Source of the DNA: Nocardiopsis quinghaiensis | Lineage (GTDB): Bacteria > Actinomycetota > Actinomycetes > Streptosporangiales > Streptosporangiaceae | Reading direction: 5' to 3' | DNA length: 64,000 bases | Assembly (NCBI RefSeq): GCF_008638365.1 | Contig: NZ_VWVU01000020.1 | Coordinates: 61,468 to 125,467, forward strand | Part shown: positions 53,104 to 62,292 of the stretch, piece by piece | Position numbering within the stretch: position 1 is the first letter of the stretch | Layout of the letters: each line of letters begins with the position of its first letter | Notes under the pieces: generated by a model | The model's database searches: none | What the model was told of the DNA's origin: nothing | The model's input: the letters and a program-made list of their open reading frames with translations, nothing else | Program-made: the position numbers and the translations under genes

Positions 53104-55200
53104 TCACCAGCCCTCGGCCCGCGCCCACCTCCGTTCCAGCTCCGGCGCCAGGGTGCGCATGAACGTCGCGCCGATGTGGCCGCTGTCCCAGTACACGAGG
53201 ACGTTGCCGATCACGGGGCGGCACACGCCGGACCCGCAGAACCGGTCGGTCAGGTCCAGCACCGTCACGTTCGCGGGCAGGTCGAGCCCCTCCAGCGGTG
53301 AGACCGGCGCCATCGACTCCTCCGGTGCCGAGACGCACTCGTCCGGACCGGCCTCGGCCAGGCAGTCGGGTACGTCGAAACGGAACCTCGGGGTGTCGCG
53401 TACGGCGACCACGTCGATCCCCATGTCCTCCAACTCGCGCCACCGCTCCACGTAGCCGTCCACGACCTGCTCCTCGCCGTAGCCGGCCGAGGTGTCCAGA
53501 CTGGTCGTGGTGCCCGTGGTGAAGACCGTGTCGGGCCGCAGCCGTTCGAGCTCGGCCATCACCCCGCGGTTCCACTCCGCGCACGACGTGTACGGCTCAC
53601 CCTTGTAGGTCTGCGGGGCGCCGGTGAACAGGCAGGCGCCCTTGACGATGTTGACCAGCCGCCAGCCGCGTGCCAGGGCGATGCCCTCCAGGGCGGGGAA
53701 CCAGTGCGCCGCGTGCGAGCCGCCCACCAGCGCCACCGTACGCACCGGGTCGTCGGAGCCGTAGACGCACGTGATCACCTCGGCGTCTGCGGTGGTCTGG
53801 TTGCAGCCGTCGGCGTAGGTCACGGGGGCCTCCTCCGCGGCCCAGGCCAGCGGCGGGTAGACCGGCAGGTCCGGCGTCCCGGCACTGTCGGCCACGGCCG
53901 CCCCCGGATAGCTGCGGCCGTCGGCGAGAAGCTCCTCCCACCGGGCGCGTTCGGCGGACTGGTGCCCGGCCCAGGTTCCGGCCGTGAGCAGTACGGGCAG
54001 CAGGCAGGCCAGCGCCGCCGCCGTTCCGCGCAGCACCGCCCGGCGCCCGGTTCCGCGTCCCAGCACGGCCAGCCGGTCGGCCACCGGGGTGGTCACCGCC
54101 GCCAGCAGCACCGACACCGCCAGGACGGCCGCACCGCCCAGCGGGGTCGCCAGGCCGCGTCCGGTGACGGACAGGTAGAACACCAGCAGCGGCCAGTGCC
54201 ACAGGTACAGCGCGTAGGAGATCGAGCCCAGGTAGCGCAGTGGCCGCAGGGTGAGCACCCGGTCGGCGCCGAGGGCCGAACCGGAGGTACCGGCCACGAC
54301 GACGGCCGCGGCGGCCAGGGTGGGCCACAGCGCCGCGTACCCGGGGAAGACGGACGACACCTGCAACAGCGCACCGCACAGCACCAGCGACGCCAGGCCG
54401 GTCCAGCCCAGCGCCATCCGCGGCGCCCGCGGCAACTCCATTCTCGGCAGCAGCAGGGCCAGAAGCCCGCCGAGCGCGAACTCCCACAGCCGGGTGCCGG
54501 TGTCGAAGTAGGCCCACGGCTGGTCGGCCCGGGTCATCAGCACCGAGTAGGCCAACGAGAGGGCGAAGACCGCGGACAGGACGACGAGCAGATGAGCGCG
54601 CGGATCGCGTCCACCGCGCCGGGCCGCCCACACGGCGACCGCGATCAGTACGGGCCACACCAGGTAGAACTGCCCCTGCACCGACAGCGACCAGAAGTGC
54701 TGGAAGGGGTTGAGGTCGCCCTCACGCGCAAGGTAGTCCACCGAGCCCAGCGCCAGGTGCCAGTTCGTGTGGTAGAGCATGGCCGCGACCGCGTCCCCCG
54801 GTGCGTCGTGCCACCGTGTCTCGGGCAGGAGCAGCCACGTCGCGGCCAACGTCACCAGGACGACGACGGCGGCGGTCGGCACCAGGCGTGCGGCCAGCCG
54901 GGCCAGGAAGGCGCCGTAGCGGATCGTCCCGCCGGTGGCCGCGCGCACCAGGGAAGCGGTGATGAGGAAGCCCGTCAGCATCAGGAAGACGTCGACGCCG
55001 CCGGAGACCCGCCCCAGCCAGACGTGGTAGGCGGCCACCAGGAGCACGGCCACGGCTCTCAGGCCGTCGATCTCGGGCCGGTGCCCGCTGGTGCCGACGA
55101 CGGAGCGCTGCGCACGTCCGGTCCCGGTGGGGGAGGTGGGGAGGGACACGGACGGGCACTCGCTTTCACGTGGTCGAATTCGTGCGGGGAGGGCGGTCAT
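53104..55200 (-). CDS. OafA-type membrane acyltransferase with C-terminal SGNH domain, 698 aa
   Basis: Acyltransferase-3 fold: RPEIDGLRAVAVLLVAAYH at residues 41-59, about ten helices to residue 400, then an extracellular SGNH-like domain with LVGGSHAAHWFPAL (block I), a CAEWNRG segment and DSGHIGATFMR near the end. Transfers acetyl or acyl groups to cell-surface glycans. ATG 55200 follows GGGAGAGG. Orphan gene, with no glycan cluster around it. Confidence 0.88.
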   Translation of the reverse strand: MTALPARIRPRESECPSVSLPTSPTGTGRAQRSVVGTSGHRPEIDGLRAVAVLLVAAYHVWLGRVSGGVDVFLMLTGFLITASLVRAATGGTIRYGAFLARLAARLVPTAAVVVLVTLAATWLLLPETRWHDAPGDAVAAMLYHTNWHLALGSVDYLAREGDLNPFQHFWSLSVQGQFYLVWPVLIAVAVWAARRGGRDPRAHLLVVLSAVFALSLAYSVLMTRADQPWAYFDTGTRLWEFALGGLLALLLPRMELPRAPRMALGWTGLASLVLCGALLQVSSVFPGYAALWPTLAAAAVVVAGTSGSALGADRVLTLRPLRYLGSISYALYLWHWPLLVFYLSVTGRGLATPLGGAAVLAVSVLLAAVTTPVADRLAVLGRGTGRRAVLRGTAAALACLLPVLLTAGTWAGHQSAERARWEELLADGRSYPGAAVADSAGTPDLPVYPPLAWAAEEAPVTYADGCNQTTADAEVITCVYGSDDPVRTVALVGGSHAAHWFPALEGIALARGWRLVNIVKGACLFTGAPQTYKGEPYTSCAEWNRGVMAELERLRPDTVFTTGTTTSLDTSAGYGEEQVVDGYVERWRELEDMGIDVVAVRDTPRFRFDVPDCLAEAGPDECVSAPEESMAPVSPLEGLDLPANVTVLDLTDRFCGSGVCRPVIGNVLVYWDSGHIGATFMRTLAPELERRWARAEGW

Positions 55201-55777
55201 TGTGCCTCTCCCGGATGACCGCGAGGGGGACGGAGGCTGAACTGCGCGCCACCGCCGGGATGTCGTGTGGACGGCGGCGCGCGTACCCGCACGGGCCCGT
55301 GGTCGGTCACGACCGCGGGAGCGCGGTTCCCGGTCCTGATAACCGGCGACGGTGGCCACCACCGGCGTCGCCGACCCGTACGACGTCACGAGCCGTGCGG
55401 GGGTCGTCCACGGCTGGCTGCCCCAGCGGTTCTGTGACGGTAGACGATGTGCGCGCCCCCTCGTCGCGGACCCCGCGCGCCAACCGGAGCATCCGGCCAT
55501 TGCCACGGGTGGTGTGGCCGACCGGACGTCCTGCCGCGGTGGCGGATAGTGCGCAAACCACTCGCCGGAAAAGCATGATGATCACCTTGTGGGTGAAATG
55601 CCGGAATCTGGGCCGCGCATATGCGAGCGCGCCCGAGATTGCACTTTTGTCACGGCATGTTCTGGCGTCATCCGTTCTCCTGGGCCCCACGTCCAGAAAC
55701 TGAATGCCCATGTCGACTCGGGTTATCGACACCAGGTAACAAATCACCCATCGTGCGCGTCAGGCTGGAAAGCGACC
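55201..55777. other. 577-nt divergent spacer
   Basis: Between the acyltransferase (minus) and the GIY-YIG gene (plus). The right part (55560-55760) is clearly more AT-rich than the chromosome around it, as expected for a promoter or for DNA acquired with the downstream gene. No RNA gene, repeat or reliable -10/-35 pair seen. Confidence 0.5.
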
Positions 55778-57289
55778 ATGAACCATGTCTCCGGATACCG
55801 CTTCAATCCACCTCCGAACTGGCCTGCCAGCCCTGAGGGGTGGGTCCCGCCCCAGGGCTGGACTCCCGACCCCTCGTGGCCGCCGGCCCCTCCGGGCTGG
55901 CAGTTCTGGCTCCCCTCGCAGGCCGGGCCGAGGCCGGTGACTCCTCCGCCGGCGGTTTCCGGGCACGTGGAACCCGGTGGATTGCCGCCCGCCCCGACTC
56001 CGCCGAGGTCGTCGGCCTCGGGCTTGTTCGGCAAGAAGAAGCGGCTGGAGGAGTTGGACGCGGAGAACTCCCAGCTGCGCGCGTGGGTGGCCAGCCTGCA
56101 GGGGATGGAGGCTCTGCGGATCGCCACGGAGACCGAGGCCCTGCGCGAGCGGCACGAGCGGGAGGAGGAGAGCGCACGTGCCGCCAGCGCGCGGTGGCAC
56201 TCGGAGCTGGCCCGTGCCGAGGCCGAGTTGGACCGTGTCCGCTCGGAGGTGGTCCAGGCCAGGGCTCGGATCGTGGAGGCCGAGGAGACAGCGCTCCTTC
56301 AGGAGGCGGGCGTCTATGAGTACGAGCACCCGCTGGCCGACGCGGTCGCCTACAAGGCCCGGCTGCAGGAAGTGAAGGACACACTGAAGGCGATGGTGCG
56401 CGGCGACACCGCTGTGCTCGCCGCAACCGACTGGCAGGTCAACGGTTCGGCGGCCCAGGGGCGGAAGATGGTGCGCGACTTCTCCAAGCTCATGCTGCGT
56501 GCCTACAACGCCGAGGCCGACAACCTGGTCCGCACGATGAAACCCTACAAACTGGCCTCTGCCGTCGACCGGCTCGGAAAAACACGCGAGACGATCGCCA
56601 AGCTCGGCGGGACGATGAGTATCCGTATCAGCGACGCCTACCATCATCAGCGGCTTTATGAGTTGCAGCTGACGTCGGACTACAAGGCCAAGGTCGAGGA
56701 GGAGAAGGAGCGCGTCCGTGAACAACGGGAGCAGCAGCGTGAGGAGGAGAAGGCTAGGCGCGAATTCGAGAAGGAGAAGGCGCGACTACTCAAGGAGCAG
56801 TCCCACTACAGGTCCGCGTTGGCCAGGTTGGAGGCCAAGGGCGACGAGGACGGGGCCGCGCAGTTGCGCGCGAAGATCGCCGAGACCGATGAGGCGATCG
56901 AGGGCGTCGACAACCGTGAGGCCAACATCCGTGCCGGCTATGTCTACGTGATCTCCAACATCGGAGCTTTCGGCGAGCATATGGTCAAGATCGGTATGAC
57001 ACGACGTCTGGAGCCCTTGGACCGGGTGCGCGAACTGGGCGACGCCTCCGTGCCCTTCCGCTTCGACGTGCACGCCCTCGTCTTCAGCAACGACGCCGTC
57101 GGCCTGGAGGCGCGCCTGCACAAGGAGTTGGAGGACCGGAGGGTCAACCGGGTCAACCTGCGTCGGGAGTTCTTCCACGCCAGCCCCGCCGATGTGCGTG
57201 ACGTCCTGGCCCGCATCTCCGGTCAACACCTGCTGGAATACCGCGAGATGCCCGAGGCACTGGAGTGGAGGGCCAGCCAGGAGAACTGA
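55778..57289 (+). CDS. DUF4041 protein with C-terminal GIY-YIG (T5orf172) domain, 503 aa
   Basis: The N-terminus (residues 5-45) is a Pro/Trp-rich actinobacterial module (FNPPPNWP ... PPAPPGWQFW). Residues 78-190 and 300-375 are coiled coils around a DUF4041 core (VRDFSKLMLRAYNAEADNLV near 230). The C-terminus has GYVYVISNIGAFGEHMVKIG near 386-405, which places the GIY-YIG tyrosines and the MVKIG strand, with TRR and E/H residues to 475. In relatives such proteins occur in phage and defence-related settings; nuclease activity is inferred. ATG 55778 with GGAAAG upstream. Confidence 0.88.
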   Translation: MNHVSGYRFNPPPNWPASPEGWVPPQGWTPDPSWPPAPPGWQFWLPSQAGPRPVTPPPAVSGHVEPGGLPPAPTPPRSSASGLFGKKKRLEELDAENSQLRAWVASLQGMEALRIATETEALRERHEREEESARAASARWHSELARAEAELDRVRSEVVQARARIVEAEETALLQEAGVYEYEHPLADAVAYKARLQEVKDTLKAMVRGDTAVLAATDWQVNGSAAQGRKMVRDFSKLMLRAYNAEADNLVRTMKPYKLASAVDRLGKTRETIAKLGGTMSIRISDAYHHQRLYELQLTSDYKAKVEEEKERVREQREQQREEEKARREFEKEKARLLKEQSHYRSALARLEAKGDEDGAAQLRAKIAETDEAIEGVDNREANIRAGYVYVISNIGAFGEHMVKIGMTRRLEPLDRVRELGDASVPFRFDVHALVFSNDAVGLEARLHKELEDRRVNRVNLRREFFHASPADVRDVLARISGQHLLEYREMPEALEWRASQEN

Positions 57290-57325
57290 GGCGGCGAGGC
57301 GTCCAGGCCGCGTGCGGGTCTTCTC

Positions 57326-57363
57326 CGCCTCCGGATCCTTCTGCGAAGAAGGACCCGGAGGCG
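57326..57363. terminator. Bidirectional terminator
   Basis: CGCCTCCGG (57326-57334) pairs with CCGGAGGCG (57355-57363), and inner TCCTTC/GAAGGA continues the stem. Between two convergent genes. Confidence 0.65.
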
Positions 57364-57412
57364 CGTTCGCCCCCGCCCGGTCCACGGGCGGGGGCGACGG
57401 GAGCGCGGCGGG

Positions 57413-59827
57413 TCAGCGGTGGGTATCGGACCCGGCGGTCTCCGTGGCCGTGGCACCGCCGGCGCGGCCGAGCTTCTCACCCTCGATGTCGACCGAGGGC
57501 AGCCACCGGCCCAGCCACCGGGGCAGCCACCAGGCCGCGCGGCCGAACAGCGACATCAGCGCCGGGACCAGCGTCATCCGCACCAGGAAGGCGTCCAGCA
57601 GGACACCCACGGCCAGGGCGAACGCGATCGGTTTGATCATCTCGTCGTGGCCGAACACGAACGACCCGAACACCGAGACCATGATCACCGCGGCCACCGT
57701 GACGACCCGGGCCCCCTGCCGGAAGCCCGTGACCACGGCCTCCCGCGCCTCGGCCCCGTGCGTGAACTCCTCCCGCATCCGCGAGACCAGGAAGACCTCG
57801 TAGTCGATGGCCAGCCCGAAGAGCACTCCCAGCAGCAGGATGGGCAGGAAGGCCAGCAGGGTCGGGGAACTCTCCACACCGATCAGGCCCGCGCCGTGCC
57901 CCTGCTGGAAGACGGCCACGGTCAGCCCCAGCGCCGCACCCGCGCTGAGGACGAACCCCAGGGCGGCCTTCAGCGGCACCAGCACCGAGCGGAACACCAG
58001 CATCATCAGGATCAGCGCCAGCCCCACCACGATGGCCAGGAACAGCGGCAGCGCCTCGTTGAGCCGCTCGGAGATGTCGATCCCCGCCGCGGTCGCCCCG
58101 GTGACCGAGACGACCGCTCCGGTGTCGGCCTCCATCGCGCCGCGCTCGTCGCGGATGTCGTGCAGCAGGTCCTCGGTGGTCGTGCTCGACGGACCCTCCT
58201 CCGGCAGCACCGTGATGATCGCGGTGTCCCCGGAGTCGTTGTAGGCGGGGGCGTGGACGTCCTCCACACCGCCGAGCCCCTCCACGCGCTCGGCGATCTC
58301 CTCGGCCGCGGCCTCACGGTCGGAGGCGTCGCGCAGGTCGGCCACCAGCAGCAGCGGTGAGGCGTACCCGGGACCGAACTCCTCGCTGATGACCTCGTAG
58401 GCCTGGCGCTGGGTGGTGTCCTCCGCGGCCGTGGAGTCGTTGGGCAGGCCCAGACGCAGGTCCGCCGCCGGAAGAGCGGCCGCGCCCAGGGCCAGCACCA
58501 CCGCGACCACGGGCAGGACCGGGTGGCGCACCAGCAACCGGGCCCACCTGCTGCTGAGCGTCTCCTTCGCGGTCAGGGAGGCCTCCGACCGGTGTCCCAG
58601 GACCGGCATCCGCAGAGCACCGACCCTGGTGCCCAGGAAACCGAGCAGCGCGGGGAGCAGGGTGATCGCCCCCAGTACGGCGGTGAACACCGTCACTGAG
58701 GCGACCACGCCCATGACGCCTAGGAAGGGCACGCCCACCACGTTCAGGCCCACCAGGGCGATCATCACCGTGATCCCGGCGAACACCACCGCGCTGCCCG
58801 CGGTGCCGATCGCCCGCGCGGTCGACTCGTGCGGGTCCATGCCCTCGGCGAGCTGCTGGCGGTGGCGGGACAGGACGAACAGCGAGTAGTCGATGCCCAC
58901 GGCGATGCCGAGCATCACCGCCAGGATGGGCGCCGTGCTGGTCAGCTCCAGCACGGAGGCCAGGGCGAAGACGGAGGCCATGCCCAGGCCCACACCGGCC
59001 AGAGCGATGAGGATCGGCATGCCGGCCAGGACCAGGGCCCCGAAGTTCAGGATCAGCACGGCCAGGGCCACGACCACGCCCAGGACCTCCCCGGCACCCA
59101 TGACCGGGGCTCCCGTGGACAGCGACTGACCGCTGTACTCCACCGTCAGCCCGGCGTCGCGTGCGGCGTCGCCGCTGTCCAGGACCGCTTCGACCGTCTC
59201 CTGGCCGACGTCGCTGTCGGACTCCGCGAGCTGCACTTGGAGCAGCAGCGCCCGCTGGCTGTCGGAGAACAGCGGGATCTGCCCGAGGGCCTCGTCCTCG
59301 TCGAAGGCGGGGCTCTCCTCGGCGACCCTGTCCGCGGCCTCCTCCTCGGCCTGGGCGATGATGTCCTCCCGGCCGGGGGTGCCCTCGGGCACCTGCGCCT
59401 CGGCCTCCTGGCGAGCCAGGTCGCGTGCCTCCCGCTCGGCCTCGGCCAGAGCGTCGTCGTAGGATCCGCGGGCGTCGTTGAGCAGGCCGAACGGGTTGGT
59501 GACGCTCTCCACACCCTCCACGTCCCGGAGCTCGTCGGCGGTGGCGTCGACGGCCTCCCGGTACTCCTCAGAGGCCGTCAGCTCCTCGCCCTCCGGCGCC
59601 CGCACGACGACGGTGACCGTTCCGCCGCCGCGCTCCGGGAAGCGTTCGGCGAGCATGTCCGCGGCTTCCTGGGACTCCGTGCCGGGGATCTCGAAGGTGT
59701 CGTTCAGCGGTGCGCGGAAAGTCAGTGCCGCCGTGGCGGCGACCGCGATGAGCGCCAGCCACACTCCGACCACCCACCATCGCCTTCGGTAGGAGAAGGC
59801 TCCGATTCGGTACAGCAGTGTCGCCAT
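57413..59827 (-). CDS. MMPL-family transporter, alternative internal start, 804 aa
   Basis: The same frame can start at ATG 59827, preceded by GAGGCGGAG. The protein is a normal-length MMPL/RND transporter with twelve helices in two halves (first MMPL block around 200-380, the second around 560-770), matching the start of known MMPL proteins. RR-type direct repeats at 59904-59944 lie 77-117 nt upstream, as expected for a separate promoter. It likely exports lipids or drugs. Confidence 0.7.
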   Translation of the reverse strand: MATLLYRIGAFSYRRRWWVVGVWLALIAVAATAALTFRAPLNDTFEIPGTESQEAADMLAERFPERGGGTVTVVVRAPEGEELTASEEYREAVDATADELRDVEGVESVTNPFGLLNDARGSYDDALAEAEREARDLARQEAEAQVPEGTPGREDIIAQAEEEAADRVAEESPAFDEDEALGQIPLFSDSQRALLLQVQLAESDSDVGQETVEAVLDSGDAARDAGLTVEYSGQSLSTGAPVMGAGEVLGVVVALAVLILNFGALVLAGMPILIALAGVGLGMASVFALASVLELTSTAPILAVMLGIAVGIDYSLFVLSRHRQQLAEGMDPHESTARAIGTAGSAVVFAGITVMIALVGLNVVGVPFLGVMGVVASVTVFTAVLGAITLLPALLGFLGTRVGALRMPVLGHRSEASLTAKETLSSRWARLLVRHPVLPVVAVVLALGAAALPAADLRLGLPNDSTAAEDTTQRQAYEVISEEFGPGYASPLLLVADLRDASDREAAAEEIAERVEGLGGVEDVHAPAYNDSGDTAIITVLPEEGPSSTTTEDLLHDIRDERGAMEADTGAVVSVTGATAAGIDISERLNEALPLFLAIVVGLALILMMLVFRSVLVPLKAALGFVLSAGAALGLTVAVFQQGHGAGLIGVESSPTLLAFLPILLLGVLFGLAIDYEVFLVSRMREEFTHGAEAREAVVTGFRQGARVVTVAAVIMVSVFGSFVFGHDEMIKPIAFALAVGVLLDAFLVRMTLVPALMSLFGRAAWWLPRWLGRWLPSVDIEGEKLGRAGGATATETAGSDTHR

Positions 59828-61360
59828 GCTCCGCCTCTCTCGTGTCGTGTTCCGGCCCCCGGGCCGACGGATCGCGGGCCACGGACCCAGGCCACCGCGT
59901 CCGGATGAGGAAGACCTGCGAGGAGGATGAGAATCAGATGAGAACCCGTCCGGTGGCGTGAGGCGTGTGTCACCGACACCTCCCGGGTCCGCGTCGCGCG
60001 GGGGGAAGGCCAGGGTCACGGTCGTCCCGTCCTCGACCGTGGAGCGGAGGCGGGCGCTGCCCCCGTGGGAGGCCATGACCGCGCTGACGATGGACAGGCC
60101 AAGCCCGCTGCCCTCGCGCTCGTGCGCGGACGGATCGCGGTAGAAGCGCTCGAACGCGAAGGCCGACGACTCGGGTCCGATACCGGGACCGGAGTCGGAG
60201 ACCTCCAGCACGGCCTGTCCGTCGACCCGTTCGAGGCGCACCACCGCGTCACTGTCGGACGGTGTGTGGGTGAGCACGTTGGCCAGGACGTTGGCGAGGG
60301 CCTGGTGCAGGGAGTCACGGTCGCCGGTGACCAGGCACTCGTCCCGTACCTCGGTGCGGACGAGGCGTTCGGGCGCCGCGGCGTGCGCGTCGGACACGCA
60401 GTCGCGCACCAGGCCCGCCAGCGACACCACCGACGGCCGCGCGGAGGGCGGGGCCTCGGCCCGCTCGTCGAGTCGCGACAGGTACAGGAGGTTCTCCACC
60501 AGGCGCGACATACGCTCGGCCTCCGCCTGGGCGCGGGGTACCACGTCCGGGCGCCCGCGCATGGTGACCACGCCCTCGGCGAGCATCTGGAGGTACCCGC
60601 GCACCACCGTGAGAGGGGTGCGCAGTTCGTGGGAGGCGTCCGCGGCGAAGCGGCGCATGCGCTCCTCCGACTCCGTCCTCGACCGGATCGCCGCCTGCAG
60701 GTGCGCGAGCATGCGGTTGATCGACACGGTCAGGCGCCCGGTCTCGGTACGGATCCGCCTCGGGTCCACCGGGACCCGGCGGTCCGTGTCGCCGTCGGCG
60801 ATCGCCTCGGCCGTGTCCACGACGTCGTCCAGCGGGCGCAGCCCCCAGCGCAGCACGGAGGAGGCGATGGAGCCGAACACGGCCAGCAGCAGCACGGAGG
60901 TCACCGCGCCGGTCAGCACCAGGCGCCCGACGGCCGCCTCCACCGGCTCCAGGGGCAGGGCCACCACCAGGCGCGCCTCGTGGCGGGGCAGCTCCATGTA
61001 CGTGATCCGGTAGGAGGAGCCCTCGTGCTCGACGGTCGCCGGTGTGCCCTCGTCCACGCGTCCGGAGACCGCGTCCAGCAGGGACGAGTCGAAGGTGGGG
61101 TCCCGGTGGACGACCGAGTCGGACTCGATCTCGACGAGGAGTTCCCGGGGTGCGCTCACGTCGCCGATCAGCGCCTCGGGACCGTTGGCCAGGATCTCGT
61201 CCTGCCGGGCGCGGACGAACTCGGCGATGATCTCCAGCTGTCCGTCCAGCCGGTCGGTCAGGTAGGCGCGCAGGGTGAGTGCGCCGACGGAGACCACGAT
61301 GGACAGCGCCAGGGTGGTGACCGCCATGAGCAGGGCGATCAGCCTGGCGCGCAGGGTCAC
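57413..61360 (-). CDS. Histidine kinase continuous in frame with an MMPL transporter (1315 aa)
   Basis: GTG 61360 has GGAGG five bases upstream. Residues 1-455 are a classic sensor kinase: membrane spans near 7-30 and 148-170, HAMP after 171, phospho-acceptor H244 in DASHELRTPL, and ATPase boxes SDSGPGIGP and GSGLGLSIV. After TVTLAFPPRD the frame stays open through a low-complexity linker of about 55 residues into an MMPL transporter (residue 512 onward; MATLLYRIGAFSYRRRWWVVG). No stop codon lies between the two parts. Either the cell makes a fused sensor-transporter, or a stop has been lost (or hidden by a sequencing slip in a C-run near 60,000) while MMPL is also translated from its own start at 59827. 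The response regulator gene is 34 nt upstream. Confidence 0.65.
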   Translation of the reverse strand: MTLRARLIALLMAVTTLALSIVVSVGALTLRAYLTDRLDGQLEIIAEFVRARQDEILANGPEALIGDVSAPRELLVEIESDSVVHRDPTFDSSLLDAVSGRVDEGTPATVEHEGSSYRITYMELPRHEARLVVALPLEPVEAAVGRLVLTGAVTSVLLLAVFGSIASSVLRWGLRPLDDVVDTAEAIADGDTDRRVPVDPRRIRTETGRLTVSINRMLAHLQAAIRSRTESEERMRRFAADASHELRTPLTVVRGYLQMLAEGVVTMRGRPDVVPRAQAEAERMSRLVENLLYLSRLDERAEAPPSARPSVVSLAGLVRDCVSDAHAAAPERLVRTEVRDECLVTGDRDSLHQALANVLANVLTHTPSDSDAVVRLERVDGQAVLEVSDSGPGIGPESSAFAFERFYRDPSAHEREGSGLGLSIVSAVMASHGGSARLRSTVEDGTTVTLAFPPRDADPGGVGDTRLTPPDGFSSDSHPPRRSSSSGRGGLGPWPAIRRPGGRNTTRERRSMATLLYRIGAFSYRRRWWVVGVWLALIAVAATAALTFRAPLNDTFEIPGTESQEAADMLAERFPERGGGTVTVVVRAPEGEELTASEEYREAVDATADELRDVEGVESVTNPFGLLNDARGSYDDALAEAEREARDLARQEAEAQVPEGTPGREDIIAQAEEEAADRVAEESPAFDEDEALGQIPLFSDSQRALLLQVQLAESDSDVGQETVEAVLDSGDAARDAGLTVEYSGQSLSTGAPVMGAGEVLGVVVALAVLILNFGALVLAGMPILIALAGVGLGMASVFALASVLELTSTAPILAVMLGIAVGIDYSLFVLSRHRQQLAEGMDPHESTARAIGTAGSAVVFAGITVMIALVGLNVVGVPFLGVMGVVASVTVFTAVLGAITLLPALLGFLGTRVGALRMPVLGHRSEASLTAKETLSSRWARLLVRHPVLPVVAVVLALGAAALPAADLRLGLPNDSTAAEDTTQRQAYEVISEEFGPGYASPLLLVADLRDASDREAAAEEIAERVEGLGGVEDVHAPAYNDSGDTAIITVLPEEGPSSTTTEDLLHDIRDERGAMEADTGAVVSVTGATAAGIDISERLNEALPLFLAIVVGLALILMMLVFRSVLVPLKAALGFVLSAGAALGLTVAVFQQGHGAGLIGVESSPTLLAFLPILLLGVLFGLAIDYEVFLVSRMREEFTHGAEAREAVVTGFRQGARVVTVAAVIMVSVFGSFVFGHDEMIKPIAFALAVGVLLDAFLVRMTLVPALMSLFGRAAWWLPRWLGRWLPSVDIEGEKLGRAGGATATETAGSDTHR
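59904..59944 (-). promoter_or_regulatory. OmpR/PhoB-type direct repeats before the MMPL start
   Basis: On the plus-strand listing GATGAGAA occurs at 59926-59933 and 59937-59944 (period 11), with a third copy, GATGAGGA, at 59904-59911 in exact phase (22). An 11-bp period is what OmpR-class dimers bind. It lies just upstream of the MMPL start and inside the kinase-transporter linker. Confidence 0.5.
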
Positions 61361-61394
61361 GGGGCCTCCACGGGCCCGGCCGGGCGCCGCGCGC

Positions 61395-62105
61395 TCACGC
61401 CTGCCCCCGACGGTCGCGCATCGTGTAGCCGAAGCCCCGGTGCGTGTGGATGACGTTGGGCCCCAACGTGTTGAGCTTGCGCCGCAGGTAGCCGATGTAG
61501 GTGTCGACGATGTTGGAGCTGCCGCTGTAGTCCACGTTCCACACGTGGTCGATGATCTGCTCCCTGGAGAGCACCCGGCCCGCGTTGTCCATGAGGTGGA
61601 GCAGGAGTTCGTACTCGGTGCGCGAGAGGCGGACCGGCTCCCCGGCGCGGCGGACCTCGAACAGGTCCTGGTCCAGCTCGACGTCGTCCACGCGCAGGAC
61701 GCGGTGCGCGGGACGCTCCTGGCCCTCGGTACTGGGCCGCAGGCGGCGCAGGACGGCGCGGACACGGGCGACCAGCTCGTCCATCTCGAACGGTTTGGTG
61801 ATGTAGTCGTCGCCCCCGTAGGTGAGCCCGGCGATGCGGTCCCCGGGGGCGTCGCGCGCGGTCAGGAAGACGATGCCGGTGTCGGGCCTGGCCTCGCGGA
61901 CCTCCTGGCACAGCGTGTAGCCGTCCCCGTCGGGCAGCATGACGTCGACCACCAGCAGGTCGGGGTCGTGGTCGGCCAGCGCGCGGCGCGCCCGCCCCAG
62001 GGACGTGGCCGTCACCACGTGGAAGCCGTGGAAGCTCAGGACCGTGGCGACGAGGTCGACGATGTTGGGTGCGTCGTCCACCACGAGAATAGTGTTCTTG
62101 CTCAT
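61395..62105 (-). CDS. OmpR-family response regulator, 236 aa
   Basis: Receiver domain with acceptor D54 (VVDVMLPDGDG), K104 (YITKPFE), then a winged helix with RLSRTEYELLLHLM and TYIGYLRRKLN ... VIHTHRGFGYTMR, the OmpR/PhoB recognition pattern. ATG 62105. It precedes the kinase by 34 nt, and so forms the cognate two-component pair, probably controlling the MMPL transporter via the direct repeats at 59904-59944. Confidence 0.93.
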   Translation of the reverse strand: MSKNTILVVDDAPNIVDLVATVLSFHGFHVVTATSLGRARRALADHDPDLLVVDVMLPDGDGYTLCQEVREARPDTGIVFLTARDAPGDRIAGLTYGGDDYITKPFEMDELVARVRAVLRRLRPSTEGQERPAHRVLRVDDVELDQDLFEVRRAGEPVRLSRTEYELLLHLMDNAGRVLSREQIIDHVWNVDYSGSSNIVDTYIGYLRRKLNTLGPNVIHTHRGFGYTMRDRRGQA

Positions 62106-62292
62106 CGGCCCCCATCGAACCAGGGCAACATGAGAGCTCCCTGAGAGACACACCTTCCGGGAAGCGGGCCTTCCGGGGAGGGCGGACCCGTGCGCCCGGC
62201 TCCGGATGGTGCGGGTATCGGGATTTTTCGTGTATCCGGGTGACCGTGCCATCTCGCCGTAGGATGGGCGGACGCCGAAGCGAGGGAGGACG

